From positions 1 through 58,290 of the forward strand of contig JAVBYJ010000034.1 in assembly GCA_030824075.1 (NCBI GenBank): 58,290 nucleotides of DNA, read 5' to 3'. Source of the DNA: Geothrix sp. (GTDB lineage Bacteria; Acidobacteriota; Holophagae; Holophagales; Holophagaceae). A model generated the notes under the pieces. The model had not been told where the DNA came from. It ran no database searches and saw only the letters and a program-made list of their open reading frames with translations. The position numbers and the translations under genes were made by a program. Every line of letters starts with the position of its first letter. Position 1 is the first letter of the stretch. Positions 42,416 to 50,695 of the stretch are shown piece by piece.

Positions 42416-42441
42416 GGCTGCCTCCTGGGAGATGCCGGGCG

Positions 42442-43872
42442 TTACTTCTCGAGCGCTTCCACTGATTTGATACCCCAGGCGAAGGCTTCCTCGTTGAGGG
42501 GGATCAGGGCGCACTTATCCTTCAGGGCCACGCGAATGGCCGTGAGGAAGGTGTCCTTGGGGAAAATGTTCGTGGCGGCCTGGAGGGCCCCGAGGGCCAC
42601 GATGTTCTTCACCACGGCCTTGCCCAAGTCGGTGGCGATGCCTGTGAAGGGGACGGGGAAGACCTTGATGCTGGGATCCAGCACGGGGGCTTCCGTCACC
42701 ACCGAGCTGTCATAGATGACCGTGCCACCCTTGCGGACCGTAGGGCCGAACTTGGTGAGACTCGGCGTGTTGAAGGCAAGGAGGATCTGGGGATCCGGGG
42801 CTCCGGGGTTGAGCACCTCGTCCTCGGCCACGTGGACATCGGCGTAGGAGGTGCCGCCGCGGCTTTCAGGACCGTAGCTGGGGATGTGCGTGGCGTCGAA
42901 GCCCTCGTTGATGGCGGCCCGGGCGATGAGCATGGCCGCGGTCTGGGCACCGTCGCCGCCGGAACCGGCGAGCTTCAGGGAGATGTCCTGGGGTGCAAGA
43001 TGCGTGGGGAACCCCTTGCAGGAGCGCACGGGATGCTCGTAGGTGGCGCCGGCGAGGCTGAGGAGCTTTTCGCCCTTGAAGCAGGGCGGATTCCGCTTGA
43101 ACCAGGGATCCACGGTGAGGTCCTTCTTCACGCCGAGGGGGTACACGGGTTCCATGCACTCCTTGACCCACTTGGAGGTGGCTTCGGGGTCCATCTTCAG
43201 GTGGGTGGGGCACTCGGCCAGCACCTCAATGAAGGAGTAGCCACGGCCTTCCACCTGGAGTTTGATGGCCTTGTGGATGGCCTTTTTGGCCTTGATGCGC
43301 TGCTTGGCATCGTAGAGCGCCACGCGCTCGACGTAGACGGGGCCGTCGAGGCCCGCGATGAGCTCGGCCATCTTCATGGGCTGGCCGTTGTACTCGTTGC
43401 GGCCCGAGGGGCTGGTGGAGCTGGTCTGGCCCATCAGCGTCGTTGGGGCCATCTGGCCGCCGGTCATGCCGTAGATGGCGTTGTTGATGAAGATGACGGT
43501 GATGGGGGCGCCGAGCTGGGCGGTCGACACCGTCTCCGCGAGGCCGATGGAGGCCAGATCACCATCACCCTGATAGCTGATGACAACGCTGTCGGGGTTG
43601 GCGAACTTGTGGCCGAGGGCCACCACGGGGGCGCGGCCGTGGGCGGCCTGGCTGTTGCCCACATCGAAGTAGTAGTAGAGGAACACGGAGCAGCCCACGG
43701 GGCTGATGGCCACTGTGCGGTCCTGGATGCCCAGCTCGTCGATGGCTTCCGCCAGGAACTTGTGAGCCAGCCCGTGACCGCAGCCGGGGCAGTAGTGGGT
43801 GGCGTGGCCCTTCAGGCCCTCGCCGTGGGAGTGGCGCTCGAACTTGTCATAGAAGACGCTGGCCTTGCTCAT
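42442..43872 (-). CDS. 2-oxoacid:ferredoxin oxidoreductase, fused beta-gamma subunits
   Basis: A 476-aa fusion. Residues about 1-280 are the thiamine-pyrophosphate beta subunit: HYCPGCGHGLAHKFLAEAI, SPVGCSVFLYYYFDVGN, the TPP site SYQGDGDLASIGLAE and NNAIYGMTGGQMAPTT. Residues about 295-470 are the gamma subunit: KLAGSGGDGAQTAAMLI and PSYGPESRGGTSYADVHV. It oxidatively decarboxylates a 2-oxoacid (2-oxoglutarate or branched-chain) to acyl-CoA with ferredoxin as acceptor. The ATG overlaps the stop of the delta-alpha gene, giving a complete enzyme from two genes. Confidence 0.9.
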   Translation of the reverse strand: MSKASVFYDKFERHSHGEGLKGHATHYCPGCGHGLAHKFLAEAIDELGIQDRTVAISPVGCSVFLYYYFDVGNSQAAHGRAPVVALGHKFANPDSVVISYQGDGDLASIGLAETVSTAQLGAPITVIFINNAIYGMTGGQMAPTTLMGQTSSTSPSGRNEYNGQPMKMAELIAGLDGPVYVERVALYDAKQRIKAKKAIHKAIKLQVEGRGYSFIEVLAECPTHLKMDPEATSKWVKECMEPVYPLGVKKDLTVDPWFKRNPPCFKGEKLLSLAGATYEHPVRSCKGFPTHLAPQDISLKLAGSGGDGAQTAAMLIARAAINEGFDATHIPSYGPESRGGTSYADVHVAEDEVLNPGAPDPQILLAFNTPSLTKFGPTVRKGGTVIYDSSVVTEAPVLDPSIKVFPVPFTGIATDLGKAVVKNIVALGALQAATNIFPKDTFLTAIRVALKDKCALIPLNEEAFAWGIKSVEALEK

Positions 43873-45269
43873 GCGCGGACCTCCTTCTGTCCCAGCACCT
43901 GGGCCATGATCTCGTTCTGCTGGGGCAGGATGCCGCCCATGCGGCGGACGGATTCGATCTCGGGGAACTGCCGGACGCCAGCCTTGCTGAGGGCGAGGCG
44001 GACCTCATCCTCCAGCTGCCCCGCGCTGGCTTCGACCACCACGAGGCGCTCGGCACCGCGGATGGCCTCCTTGAGATCCTCCACGGGGAAGGGCCAGAGG
44101 GTGATGGGGCGGAAAAGGCCCGCTTTGATGCCCTGGTTCCGCAGATCCTGCACCGCGCCCTTGGCCGTGCGGGCCGGGGTGTTGCAGGCGATGAGGACCA
44201 CCTCGGCGTCCTCGCAGAGGAAGGTTTCGGCGCGAGCCTCCACCTTCATCGCTTCGTATTTGGCGTTCAGGTGGACGTTGTGGGCCTCGAGGTCAGTCTC
44301 CGTGAGGAAGATCGACGAGATGAGGTTCTTGCGGTGCATGGCGTCGCCGTAGACCGCCCACTTGGGGATGCCTGGCTTGATCATGGATTCCGGCAGCTGC
44401 ACCTTGCCCGTCATCTGGCCGAGGTAGCCGTCGCCGAGGATGACCACGGGGTTGCGGTATTTGAAGCTCAGTTCGAAGGCCAGGATGGTGAGGTCGAGCA
44501 TTTCCTGGGGTGTGGAGGGCGCCAGGGTGATGGCCTGCGTGTTGCCGTGGCCCAGGCCGTGACAGGCCAACTTGATATCCGACTGCTCAGGGGCGATGTT
44601 GCCAAGGCCTGGCCCGCCGCGCATGACGTCCACGAAGACGCCCGGCAGCTCGGCGCCGATCATGTAGGACACGCCCTCCAGCATCAGGCTGAAGCCCGGC
44701 GAGGAGGTGAAGGTCATGGTGGGCAGGCCCGCGCCCGCAGTGCCGTACATCATGTTCACGGCAGCGACCTCGCTGACGGCCTGGATGAAGGTGCCGTCGA
44801 GCTTGGGCAAGAATTTCGCCATCAATTCGGCGCCCTCGGTGGAGGGTGTGATGGGATAGCCATAGACATGGCGGCAGCCGGCGATCAGGGCGCCCAGGGC
44901 CGAGGCGTACGTGCCTTTGATGACCAGGGGCTCGGTGCGGGGCAGGGGCAGCACTTCGGAGGGGATGTCCACGGGCTCGAGCGCATCGCTGGGCTTCACG
45001 CCGAAAATCTTGGCCGGATCCTCCAATTCGAAGTCCTGGATCTCGCCCTCATGGGCGGGGCGCAGGCCGTAGGGTTCGGGGCAGGCGTCCATGCACAGAC
45101 CGCAGGCATTGCAATTGGCCAGGTCCAGTTCCACGGGCACCAAGCCGGTCAGCGGGTTGATCTGGTCGCTGAGCGTGATGCAGTCCTTGGCGCAGGCGTC
45201 GAGGCAACGGCCGCAGCCCTTGCAATACTCCGGCAGAAGGAAGGGTTTCGGTCGTTCTTTGAGGGCCAT
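43869..45269 (-). CDS. 2-oxoacid:ferredoxin oxidoreductase, fused delta-alpha subunits
   Basis: A 466-aa fusion. The N-terminal about 75 residues are a 2x[4Fe-4S] ferredoxin (CKGCGRCLDACAKDC and CNACGLCMDACPEP), the delta subunit. A linker leads to the alpha subunit (about 115-460), with GCRHVYGYPITPSTEGAELM, SEVAAVNMMYGTAGAG and FTSSPGFSLMLEGVSYM. The alpha type resembles VorB/KorA, so the substrate is 2-oxoisovalerate or 2-oxoglutarate rather than pyruvate; this is inference. AAGGAGG precedes the ATG at 45269. It is the first gene of the operon. Confidence 0.9.
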   Translation of the reverse strand: MALKERPKPFLLPEYCKGCGRCLDACAKDCITLSDQINPLTGLVPVELDLANCNACGLCMDACPEPYGLRPAHEGEIQDFELEDPAKIFGVKPSDALEPVDIPSEVLPLPRTEPLVIKGTYASALGALIAGCRHVYGYPITPSTEGAELMAKFLPKLDGTFIQAVSEVAAVNMMYGTAGAGLPTMTFTSSPGFSLMLEGVSYMIGAELPGVFVDVMRGGPGLGNIAPEQSDIKLACHGLGHGNTQAITLAPSTPQEMLDLTILAFELSFKYRNPVVILGDGYLGQMTGKVQLPESMIKPGIPKWAVYGDAMHRKNLISSIFLTETDLEAHNVHLNAKYEAMKVEARAETFLCEDAEVVLIACNTPARTAKGAVQDLRNQGIKAGLFRPITLWPFPVEDLKEAIRGAERLVVVEASAGQLEDEVRLALSKAGVRQFPEIESVRRMGGILPQQNEIMAQVLGQKEVRA

Positions 45270-45432
45270 GGGGCCTCCTTGCAGGGACGCGGGTCCTACC
45301 TGGGCTGAAGTGTCGCCCTGGCCCCATGTGCCTGGGGTCACAAGCGGAGGATGACGCAGACCACCACCGACCAGATGACCGAGAACGACACCCGGACCCA
45401 GCGGTCTGTGCCGTCTCCCGCGCCGCCCCTGG

Positions 45433-46311
45433 CTACCGATCGCCCCAATGGAGCTTCTGCTGGAGCAGGGCGAAGAAATCCAAACCAGGTTGTTGGAGCA
45501 GGGTGATGCGAGTCTCGGCCAGCCGCAGGGTGACTTCATCGCCCGGCAGCACCCGGTGGCCCACCTGACCGTCCAAGGTGAGGTGGGCATCCTCAGCGTC
45601 CACCAGGGTGATGGTGATGGGGCGGGAGGCCGGTACCACCAAGGGGCGCAGCGTGAGGGTGTGCGGGCAGATGGGGGCGATGACGAAGGCTTCGAGGCTC
45701 GGGTGCATGATCGGGCCCCCGGCGGACAGCGCGTAGGCCGTGGAGCCGGTGGGCGTGGCCACAATGAGTCCATCCGCCTTCATGGGCCCGGCATCCTGAT
45801 CGCCCACCTTCAGGCGCATGTCCATGATGCGGGCCATGGCGCCTTTGGCGAGGACGGCGTCGTTCAACACGGTCTGCCGGGCCAGCAGAAAGCCCTGGCG
45901 CCAGAGTTCCGCCTCCAGCATGGGTCGCACATCCGGCGCGAGCGATCCCGCCAGGAACGCTTCGACGGCTTCCCGGGCACCTGACACGGGATGCGCCGTG
46001 AGGAAGCCCAGGGAGCCCAGGTTGATGCCGAGGATCGGCGTGCCGCGCAGCCCCACCCGGCGAGCCGCGTACAGCAGCGTGCCATCGCCGCCCAGCACCA
46101 GGCAGAGATCCGCCGGTGCCTCATCGGAGCCCAGGTTCAGGTCGATGTTCAGGCGAGCCGGTGCGAGCCCCGCTTGACCCCAGGCTTCTTCTAGCCCGGG
46201 TTCGCCGGTAATGGACCAGCCACGGTCAAGAAACACCGGCATCGTCTCCCGCAGGGTGGAACCCAGATGCGGAGATTTAACCTTGGCTACGAGGATCAGT
46301 CGCTGGGGCAT
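45433..46311 (-). CDS. nadK: NAD kinase
   Basis: A 292-aa enzyme phosphorylating NAD to NADP. The catalytic GGDGT is at 74-78 in LVLGGDGTLLYAARR, followed by the NE/D-type block (QTVLNDAVLAKG) and the conserved TPTGSTAYALSAGGPIMHP. Length is normal. It is divergent from the PBP1A gene over only 36 bp. The ferredoxin oxidoreductase operon follows 163 bp downstream on the same strand; that gap shows no family-like gene. Confidence 0.95.
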   Translation of the reverse strand: MPQRLILVAKVKSPHLGSTLRETMPVFLDRGWSITGEPGLEEAWGQAGLAPARLNIDLNLGSDEAPADLCLVLGGDGTLLYAARRVGLRGTPILGINLGSLGFLTAHPVSGAREAVEAFLAGSLAPDVRPMLEAELWRQGFLLARQTVLNDAVLAKGAMARIMDMRLKVGDQDAGPMKADGLIVATPTGSTAYALSAGGPIMHPSLEAFVIAPICPHTLTLRPLVVPASRPITITLVDAEDAHLTLDGQVGHRVLPGDEVTLRLAETRITLLQQPGLDFFALLQQKLHWGDR

Positions 46312-46347
46312 GGCACCACTCTAACGCTCTACCGCTATCCTTGGACC

Positions 46348-48816
46348 ATGGCCTCCTATGCTTCGCTCTCACGACCTTGGCTCCGGCGCACCCTCTGGGC
46401 CTTCGCGGCGCTCGCGACGGCTGGGGCGATCACCCTCGCCGTGTCCTGGTCCGTCATGTCCCGCGATGCCGACAGCTTCCTGACGCTGTTCGCCCTGCGG
46501 GTACCGAAGACCATCACCAAGGTGCTCGACCAGGGCGGCAACGTCATCGGCATCTTCGCCGAGGAACACCGCGTGGTGATCCCCTACGGCGACATCCCCA
46601 AGACCTTCGTCAATGCGCTGGTGGCCACGGAGGATACGGACTTCTGGGAGCACAGCGGCATCTCTCCCCGCGGAATCGCCCGCTCCGGCTGGAATTTCGT
46701 CACCAGCTTCGGCCGTCGCCGCGAGGGCGCCTCCACGCTCACCATGCAGCTCATCCGAACCGTGACGGCCAAGCGCCAGAAGCGCCTCGATCGCAAGCTG
46801 AAGGAGATCATCCTCGCCCGCAAGCTGGAGAAGGCCTATTCCAAGAAGCAGATCATGGAGATGTACGCCAACGAGGTCTACTTTGGCGGCGGGCGCTACG
46901 GCATTGAGGCGGCCGCGGAGTTCTACTTCGGCAAGAGCGCGCCCCAACTGCTCCCCGAGGAATGCGCCCTGCTGGCAGGGCTCGTCCAGAATCCGAACTG
47001 GTACAACCCCTACAATCCGGATCCCAAGTCCCGCGTCGCGGCGAAGGCCCGGCGGAACCATGTGCTGCTCCGGATGGTCAAAGAGCAGTATCTCAAGCCC
47101 CAGGAAGCCACCCTGCTGATCGAAAAGCCCATCCGCCTGGCCCGCGAGAATGCCCGTGAAGAGGCGGTGGCACCCTACGTGGTGGAGGAGGTCCGGAAGT
47201 ACCTGTACGAGAAATACGGGCGGGAGCAGGTGCTGAACGGGGGGCTGGAGGTCACCACCACGGTGGACAGCTACTGGCAAGAGGCTGCCAATGATGCGGT
47301 GCGTGCTGGACTCAAGGTGGTGGATCGTCGCCGAGGCTTCCGCAAGGAGGCGGTGCAGTTCGTGACCGACCCTGAGACGACGCAGCTGAACGGATGGAAA
47401 CGGTACTTCGAGGTGGGGGACAGCGTACGTGGCGTGATCCTCGGCTGGAAGGGCGGCAAGGCGCAGGTACGCATCGGCAAGGCGCAGCTGGACGTTCCCG
47501 AGAGCGCCTTCGCCTGGGCGGGCAGGGATATCCAGAAGCTGCTGCCCCGGGGCGCGGTGCCGCTGTTCACCGTGAAGACCGCGAACGACGGCACCCCGAA
47601 GACGCTTGAACTGGACCAGGATCCCCAGGTGGAAGGGGCCCTCATGGCTGTGGATCCCAAGTCCGGCGAGATCCGCGCCATGGTCGGCGGCTACGACTTC
47701 AACCGTTCCAAGTTCAACCGCGCCACCCAGGCCCTGCGCCAGGTGGGCTCCACCATGAAGGCTTACGTCTACGGCGCGGCCTTTGCGGCCGGGAAAACGC
47801 CCGCCAGCATGGTCCAGGACGTGCCGACGCGCTTCCTCAACACCGTGGACTATCTCACCGTCACGAATTCCGATGGCACTTCTGACTTCAAGCCCCTCCG
47901 GTCGGGTGTGAAACCCTACGAACCCAAGAACTACGAGCGCGACTTCTGGGGCCCCATCCCCATCTGGGAGGCCCTGCGCGATTCGCGCAATGTCCCCGCC
48001 GTGCGTACCCTTGAAGAGACAGGCGTCCTGAATGTCATCGACTACGCCCGCAAATGTGGAATTACGGGGAGTATTCCGCCCTATCCGAGCATGGCGCTTG
48101 GTTCGGCCGACCTGACGCTGAAGGAGATGGTGCGGGGCTACGCCACCATCGCCAATGGTGGTCTCCAGTCACCCACGCCCTTCTTCATCAAAAAGGTGGC
48201 CGACCGCAACGGCCGGGTGCTGGAAAGCCATGGCGGGGCCGCCACCGAGCAGGTGCTGGACCCCCAAAGCACCTTCCAGGTCATCCAGTGCCTCCAGGGT
48301 GTGGCCAACAGCGGCACCGGTGCGGGCAGCAATGAACTGGGGTGGCCCGTGGCGGGCAAGACCGGCACCACGGACGACCATACGGACGGCTGGTTCATCG
48401 GCTTCTCCACCCGCATCGTCTGCGGCGTCTGGGTGGGGCTCGATGAGAAGAAGACCATTTTCCGGGGCGCCGATGGCGCCAGGGTGGCCCTGCCCATCTG
48501 GATCGATTTCATGAAGGCCGCCCTCCCCACCACGCCGCGGGAGGAGTTCCAGGCCCCGGAAGGCATGGAGTGGGCGGATATCGATCGTTATACGGGCCTC
48601 CTGGCCACGTCTGCGACCACCGACAAGATCCTGCACCTCGCCTTCAAGCCCGGCACGGTACCCAAGTCCGGCAGCGATGCGGAGGCCATCCAGAAGGTGA
48701 AGGAGGACCGGGACAAGGCGAACGCGCAGCCGGTGCAGAATCTCATCTGGGGACGGCCCCAGCAGACGGAGGAACCCAAGCCGGTGGATCTGAACGAGAC
48801 GGATCCGAACGGGTGA
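46348..48816 (+). CDS. mrcA: class A penicillin-binding protein (PBP1A-type)
   Basis: An 822-aa bifunctional peptidoglycan synthase anchored by one N-terminal helix (about residues 15-36). The GT51 glycosyltransferase domain has catalytic Glu95 in ATEDTDFWEHSGI and EGASTLTMQLIRT. An OB-like insert of about 100 residues (about 340-420) precedes the transpeptidase domain with Ser468/Lys471 in VGSTMKAYVYG, the SRN motif in LRDSRNVPAV and KTG at 671-673 in GKTGTTDDHTDGWF. The C-terminal about 70 residues are polar. The start is at 46348. Confidence 0.95.
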   Translation: MASYASLSRPWLRRTLWAFAALATAGAITLAVSWSVMSRDADSFLTLFALRVPKTITKVLDQGGNVIGIFAEEHRVVIPYGDIPKTFVNALVATEDTDFWEHSGISPRGIARSGWNFVTSFGRRREGASTLTMQLIRTVTAKRQKRLDRKLKEIILARKLEKAYSKKQIMEMYANEVYFGGGRYGIEAAAEFYFGKSAPQLLPEECALLAGLVQNPNWYNPYNPDPKSRVAAKARRNHVLLRMVKEQYLKPQEATLLIEKPIRLARENAREEAVAPYVVEEVRKYLYEKYGREQVLNGGLEVTTTVDSYWQEAANDAVRAGLKVVDRRRGFRKEAVQFVTDPETTQLNGWKRYFEVGDSVRGVILGWKGGKAQVRIGKAQLDVPESAFAWAGRDIQKLLPRGAVPLFTVKTANDGTPKTLELDQDPQVEGALMAVDPKSGEIRAMVGGYDFNRSKFNRATQALRQVGSTMKAYVYGAAFAAGKTPASMVQDVPTRFLNTVDYLTVTNSDGTSDFKPLRSGVKPYEPKNYERDFWGPIPIWEALRDSRNVPAVRTLEETGVLNVIDYARKCGITGSIPPYPSMALGSADLTLKEMVRGYATIANGGLQSPTPFFIKKVADRNGRVLESHGGAATEQVLDPQSTFQVIQCLQGVANSGTGAGSNELGWPVAGKTGTTDDHTDGWFIGFSTRIVCGVWVGLDEKKTIFRGADGARVALPIWIDFMKAALPTTPREEFQAPEGMEWADIDRYTGLLATSATTDKILHLAFKPGTVPKSGSDAEAIQKVKEDRDKANAQPVQNLIWGRPQQTEEPKPVDLNETDPNG

Positions 48817-48834
48817 CCGGGCCGTTTACTCGCT

Positions 48835-48872
48835 CCAAAAGAAAGGGCGCCGGATGGCGCCCTTTCTTTTGG
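48835..48872. terminator. bidirectional intrinsic terminator (mrcA / helicase)
   Basis: CCAAAAGAAAGGGCGCC (48835-48851) and its exact complement (48856-48872) form a perfect 17-bp stem with a GGAT loop. The stem ends are A/T-rich, so a T-run follows the GC core on both strands. It serves both convergent genes. Confidence 0.9.
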
Positions 48873-48890
48873 AGGTGGGAAGGGACAACG

Positions 48891-50555
48891 TTACTTCTTC
48901 TTCCAGGTCTTCGCCGGCGCGGCCTTCCAGGGGCGTGGCGTGTCCTTGGGAGCGGGCTTGGCGGCTCGATCTTCCCAGGCCTTCTTGGGCGGTGGGGCCG
49001 GTGCGTCGGTCCTGGGTTTGTAGGGCCGGGGCTTGTCGTCGAATCCGCTCCGGGGCTTGAAGCTGCCGTCGGGGCGCGTCTTGGAGGCCGCCTCGGGCCG
49101 AGGTGTTTCGCCGCGGGTGGCGGGGCGTTCGGTCCCATGCGCGGCCGTGCGTTCGGCCCCACGCGCAGCCGTGCGTTCGGCATAGGTCCGCTGGGGACGG
49201 GGACCGCCATCCTTGCGCTCGCGGGCGATATCGAAGCGAGACTTGGTCTTGCGTTCGGGCTCGTTGGGCAGGTCGAATCCTGCGGACTGGTCCGCCTGGA
49301 CGAGACCCAGCAGACCGGCCACCAGGCGTACCGGATCGGCGTCCTTCAACATCTGGGTGGCCTGGTTGAGCAGGGCGGCGCTGGCGGCGCCCTTGACCCC
49401 ATCCAGGAGCTTGAGGGCCTGGGCTTCGCGGATCTCCGCTGGCGTGGGAACGGCGCGCCAATCGAGGGTGAGGCCGCCGCGGCGGCTCCAGGCCAGGAGG
49501 ATGCGACTCTCCTTGAAGCCCACCAGGGCCATGCTGGTGCCCTTGGCACCGGCGCGGCCCGTGCGCCCACTGCGGTGAATGTAGTTCTCAAGCTGCGTGG
49601 GGATTCCCATGTGGACCACGAGGGGGAGGCCCTCGATGTCCAGGCCGCGGGCCGCCACGTCGGTGGCCACCAGGTAGCGCAGCTTGCCGTCCTTGAACTG
49701 GCCGAGGATGCGGGTGCGGGTGGCCTGGGCCAGATCGCCATGCAGGAAGGCCGCGGGCAGGCCCGATACCGTCAGCTCCTCAGCGACTTCCTCGGTCTGG
49801 GCCTTGGTCTTGGTGAAGATCAGCGCGGCGCTGGGCTGATCCTTGAGCAGCAGGTTCACGAGCGCCCGCACATGCTGATGATCGGGCGCCAGCACCGGCG
49901 TGTGGGCGATGTCGGCGTGCACGGCGTGCTCACCGGCCTCGGCGAGGGTGATCTGGACGGGATCCTTGAGAAACCGTTTGGCCAGTTTGGCGATGGGGGC
50001 GGGCAGGGTGGCTGAGAACAGGAAGGTCTGCGGGCCCGCGGGCACCTTGGCGAGGATGGTCTCCACGTCCTCCAGGAAGCCCATGTTCAGCATTTCGTCG
50101 CACTCGTCGAGGACGATCATGGTCACGCGGCTCAGATCGAGGGTGCCGCGGTCCAGGTGATCCTTCACCCGGCCTGGCGTGCCCACGACCACGGGCGAAC
50201 CCATCTGCAGGGACCGGAGCTGGGGCTGGTAGGCGACACCACCGACCAGGTTGGCGATGGGCAGCTTGGGCACAAGGGTATGCAATTCGGCGCCCACCTG
50301 CTGGGCCAATTCCCGCGTCGGGGCGAGGATCAGGGCCTGGGTATGGCGATCCTCCGACAGGCGTTGCAGCAGGGGCAGGCCGAAGGCCAGGGTCTTCCCC
50401 GAGCCGGTACGGCTTTGAACCAGCAGATCGCGGCCCTCGAGGCCCGGCTTGATGGTCTGGGCCTGCACGGGCATGGGGGATTCGAAGCCGCGCTTGGCCA
50501 GGGCCGCCAGCAGGGCTTCGCTGCAGCCGAGGGCTGCGAAGGTGGTTTCGCTCAC
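48891..50555 (-). CDS. DEAD-box ATP-dependent RNA helicase (DECD variant)
   Basis: A 554-aa helicase. Motif Q (PMPVQAQTI), motif I SRTGSGKT (48-55), Ia (APTRELAQQ), motif II DECD at 150-153, III (SAT at 181-183), V (ATDVAARGLDIEG) and VI (HRSGRTGRAG) are all present. DECD in place of DEAD is rare in bacteria. The C-terminal about 140 residues are Arg/Lys/Pro-rich and disordered, including near-repeats ERTAARGAERTAAHGTE, and likely bind RNA. The role could be ribosome assembly or mRNA turnover. It is divergent from the thioesterase gene. Confidence 0.94.
   Translation of the reverse strand: MSETTFAALGCSEALLAALAKRGFESPMPVQAQTIKPGLEGRDLLVQSRTGSGKTLAFGLPLLQRLSEDRHTQALILAPTRELAQQVGAELHTLVPKLPIANLVGGVAYQPQLRSLQMGSPVVVGTPGRVKDHLDRGTLDLSRVTMIVLDECDEMLNMGFLEDVETILAKVPAGPQTFLFSATLPAPIAKLAKRFLKDPVQITLAEAGEHAVHADIAHTPVLAPDHQHVRALVNLLLKDQPSAALIFTKTKAQTEEVAEELTVSGLPAAFLHGDLAQATRTRILGQFKDGKLRYLVATDVAARGLDIEGLPLVVHMGIPTQLENYIHRSGRTGRAGAKGTSMALVGFKESRILLAWSRRGGLTLDWRAVPTPAEIREAQALKLLDGVKGAASAALLNQATQMLKDADPVRLVAGLLGLVQADQSAGFDLPNEPERKTKSRFDIARERKDGGPRPQRTYAERTAARGAERTAAHGTERPATRGETPRPEAASKTRPDGSFKPRSGFDDKPRPYKPRTDAPAPPPKKAWEDRAAKPAPKDTPRPWKAAPAKTWKKK
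49125..49178 (-). repeat. 24-nt tandem repeat in helicase tail
   Basis: A unit beginning GCGTTCGG on the plus strand recurs at 49125, 49149 and 49173, exactly 24 nt apart, and encodes the ERTAARGA-type octapeptides of the disordered tail. Confidence 0.7.
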
Positions 50556-50644
50556 GATGTCTCCCGGGGCTATCCCTGCGCGAGTGTGCCGATTGGCAAT
50601 CTCTGTTGGCGAACAGCGCCAGCCGGGAGGGGCCCAAACGCTCA

Positions 50645-50671
50645 GTATCTCACGGAAGTTCCATGAGATAC
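50645..50671. promoter_or_regulatory. 27-bp near-perfect palindrome (operator candidate)
   Basis: GTATCTCA at 50645 and TGAGATAC at 50664 flank GGAAGTTCC (50654-50662); the whole 27 bp is palindromic with one mismatched pair. A third half-site GTGATAC lies at 50683-50689, 7 nt before the thioesterase ATG. Position and symmetry are typical of a homodimeric repressor site such as a TetR- or GntR-type fatty-acid regulator. Confidence 0.65.
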
Positions 50672-50695
50672 ATGGGAATTACGTGATACTGCTCC

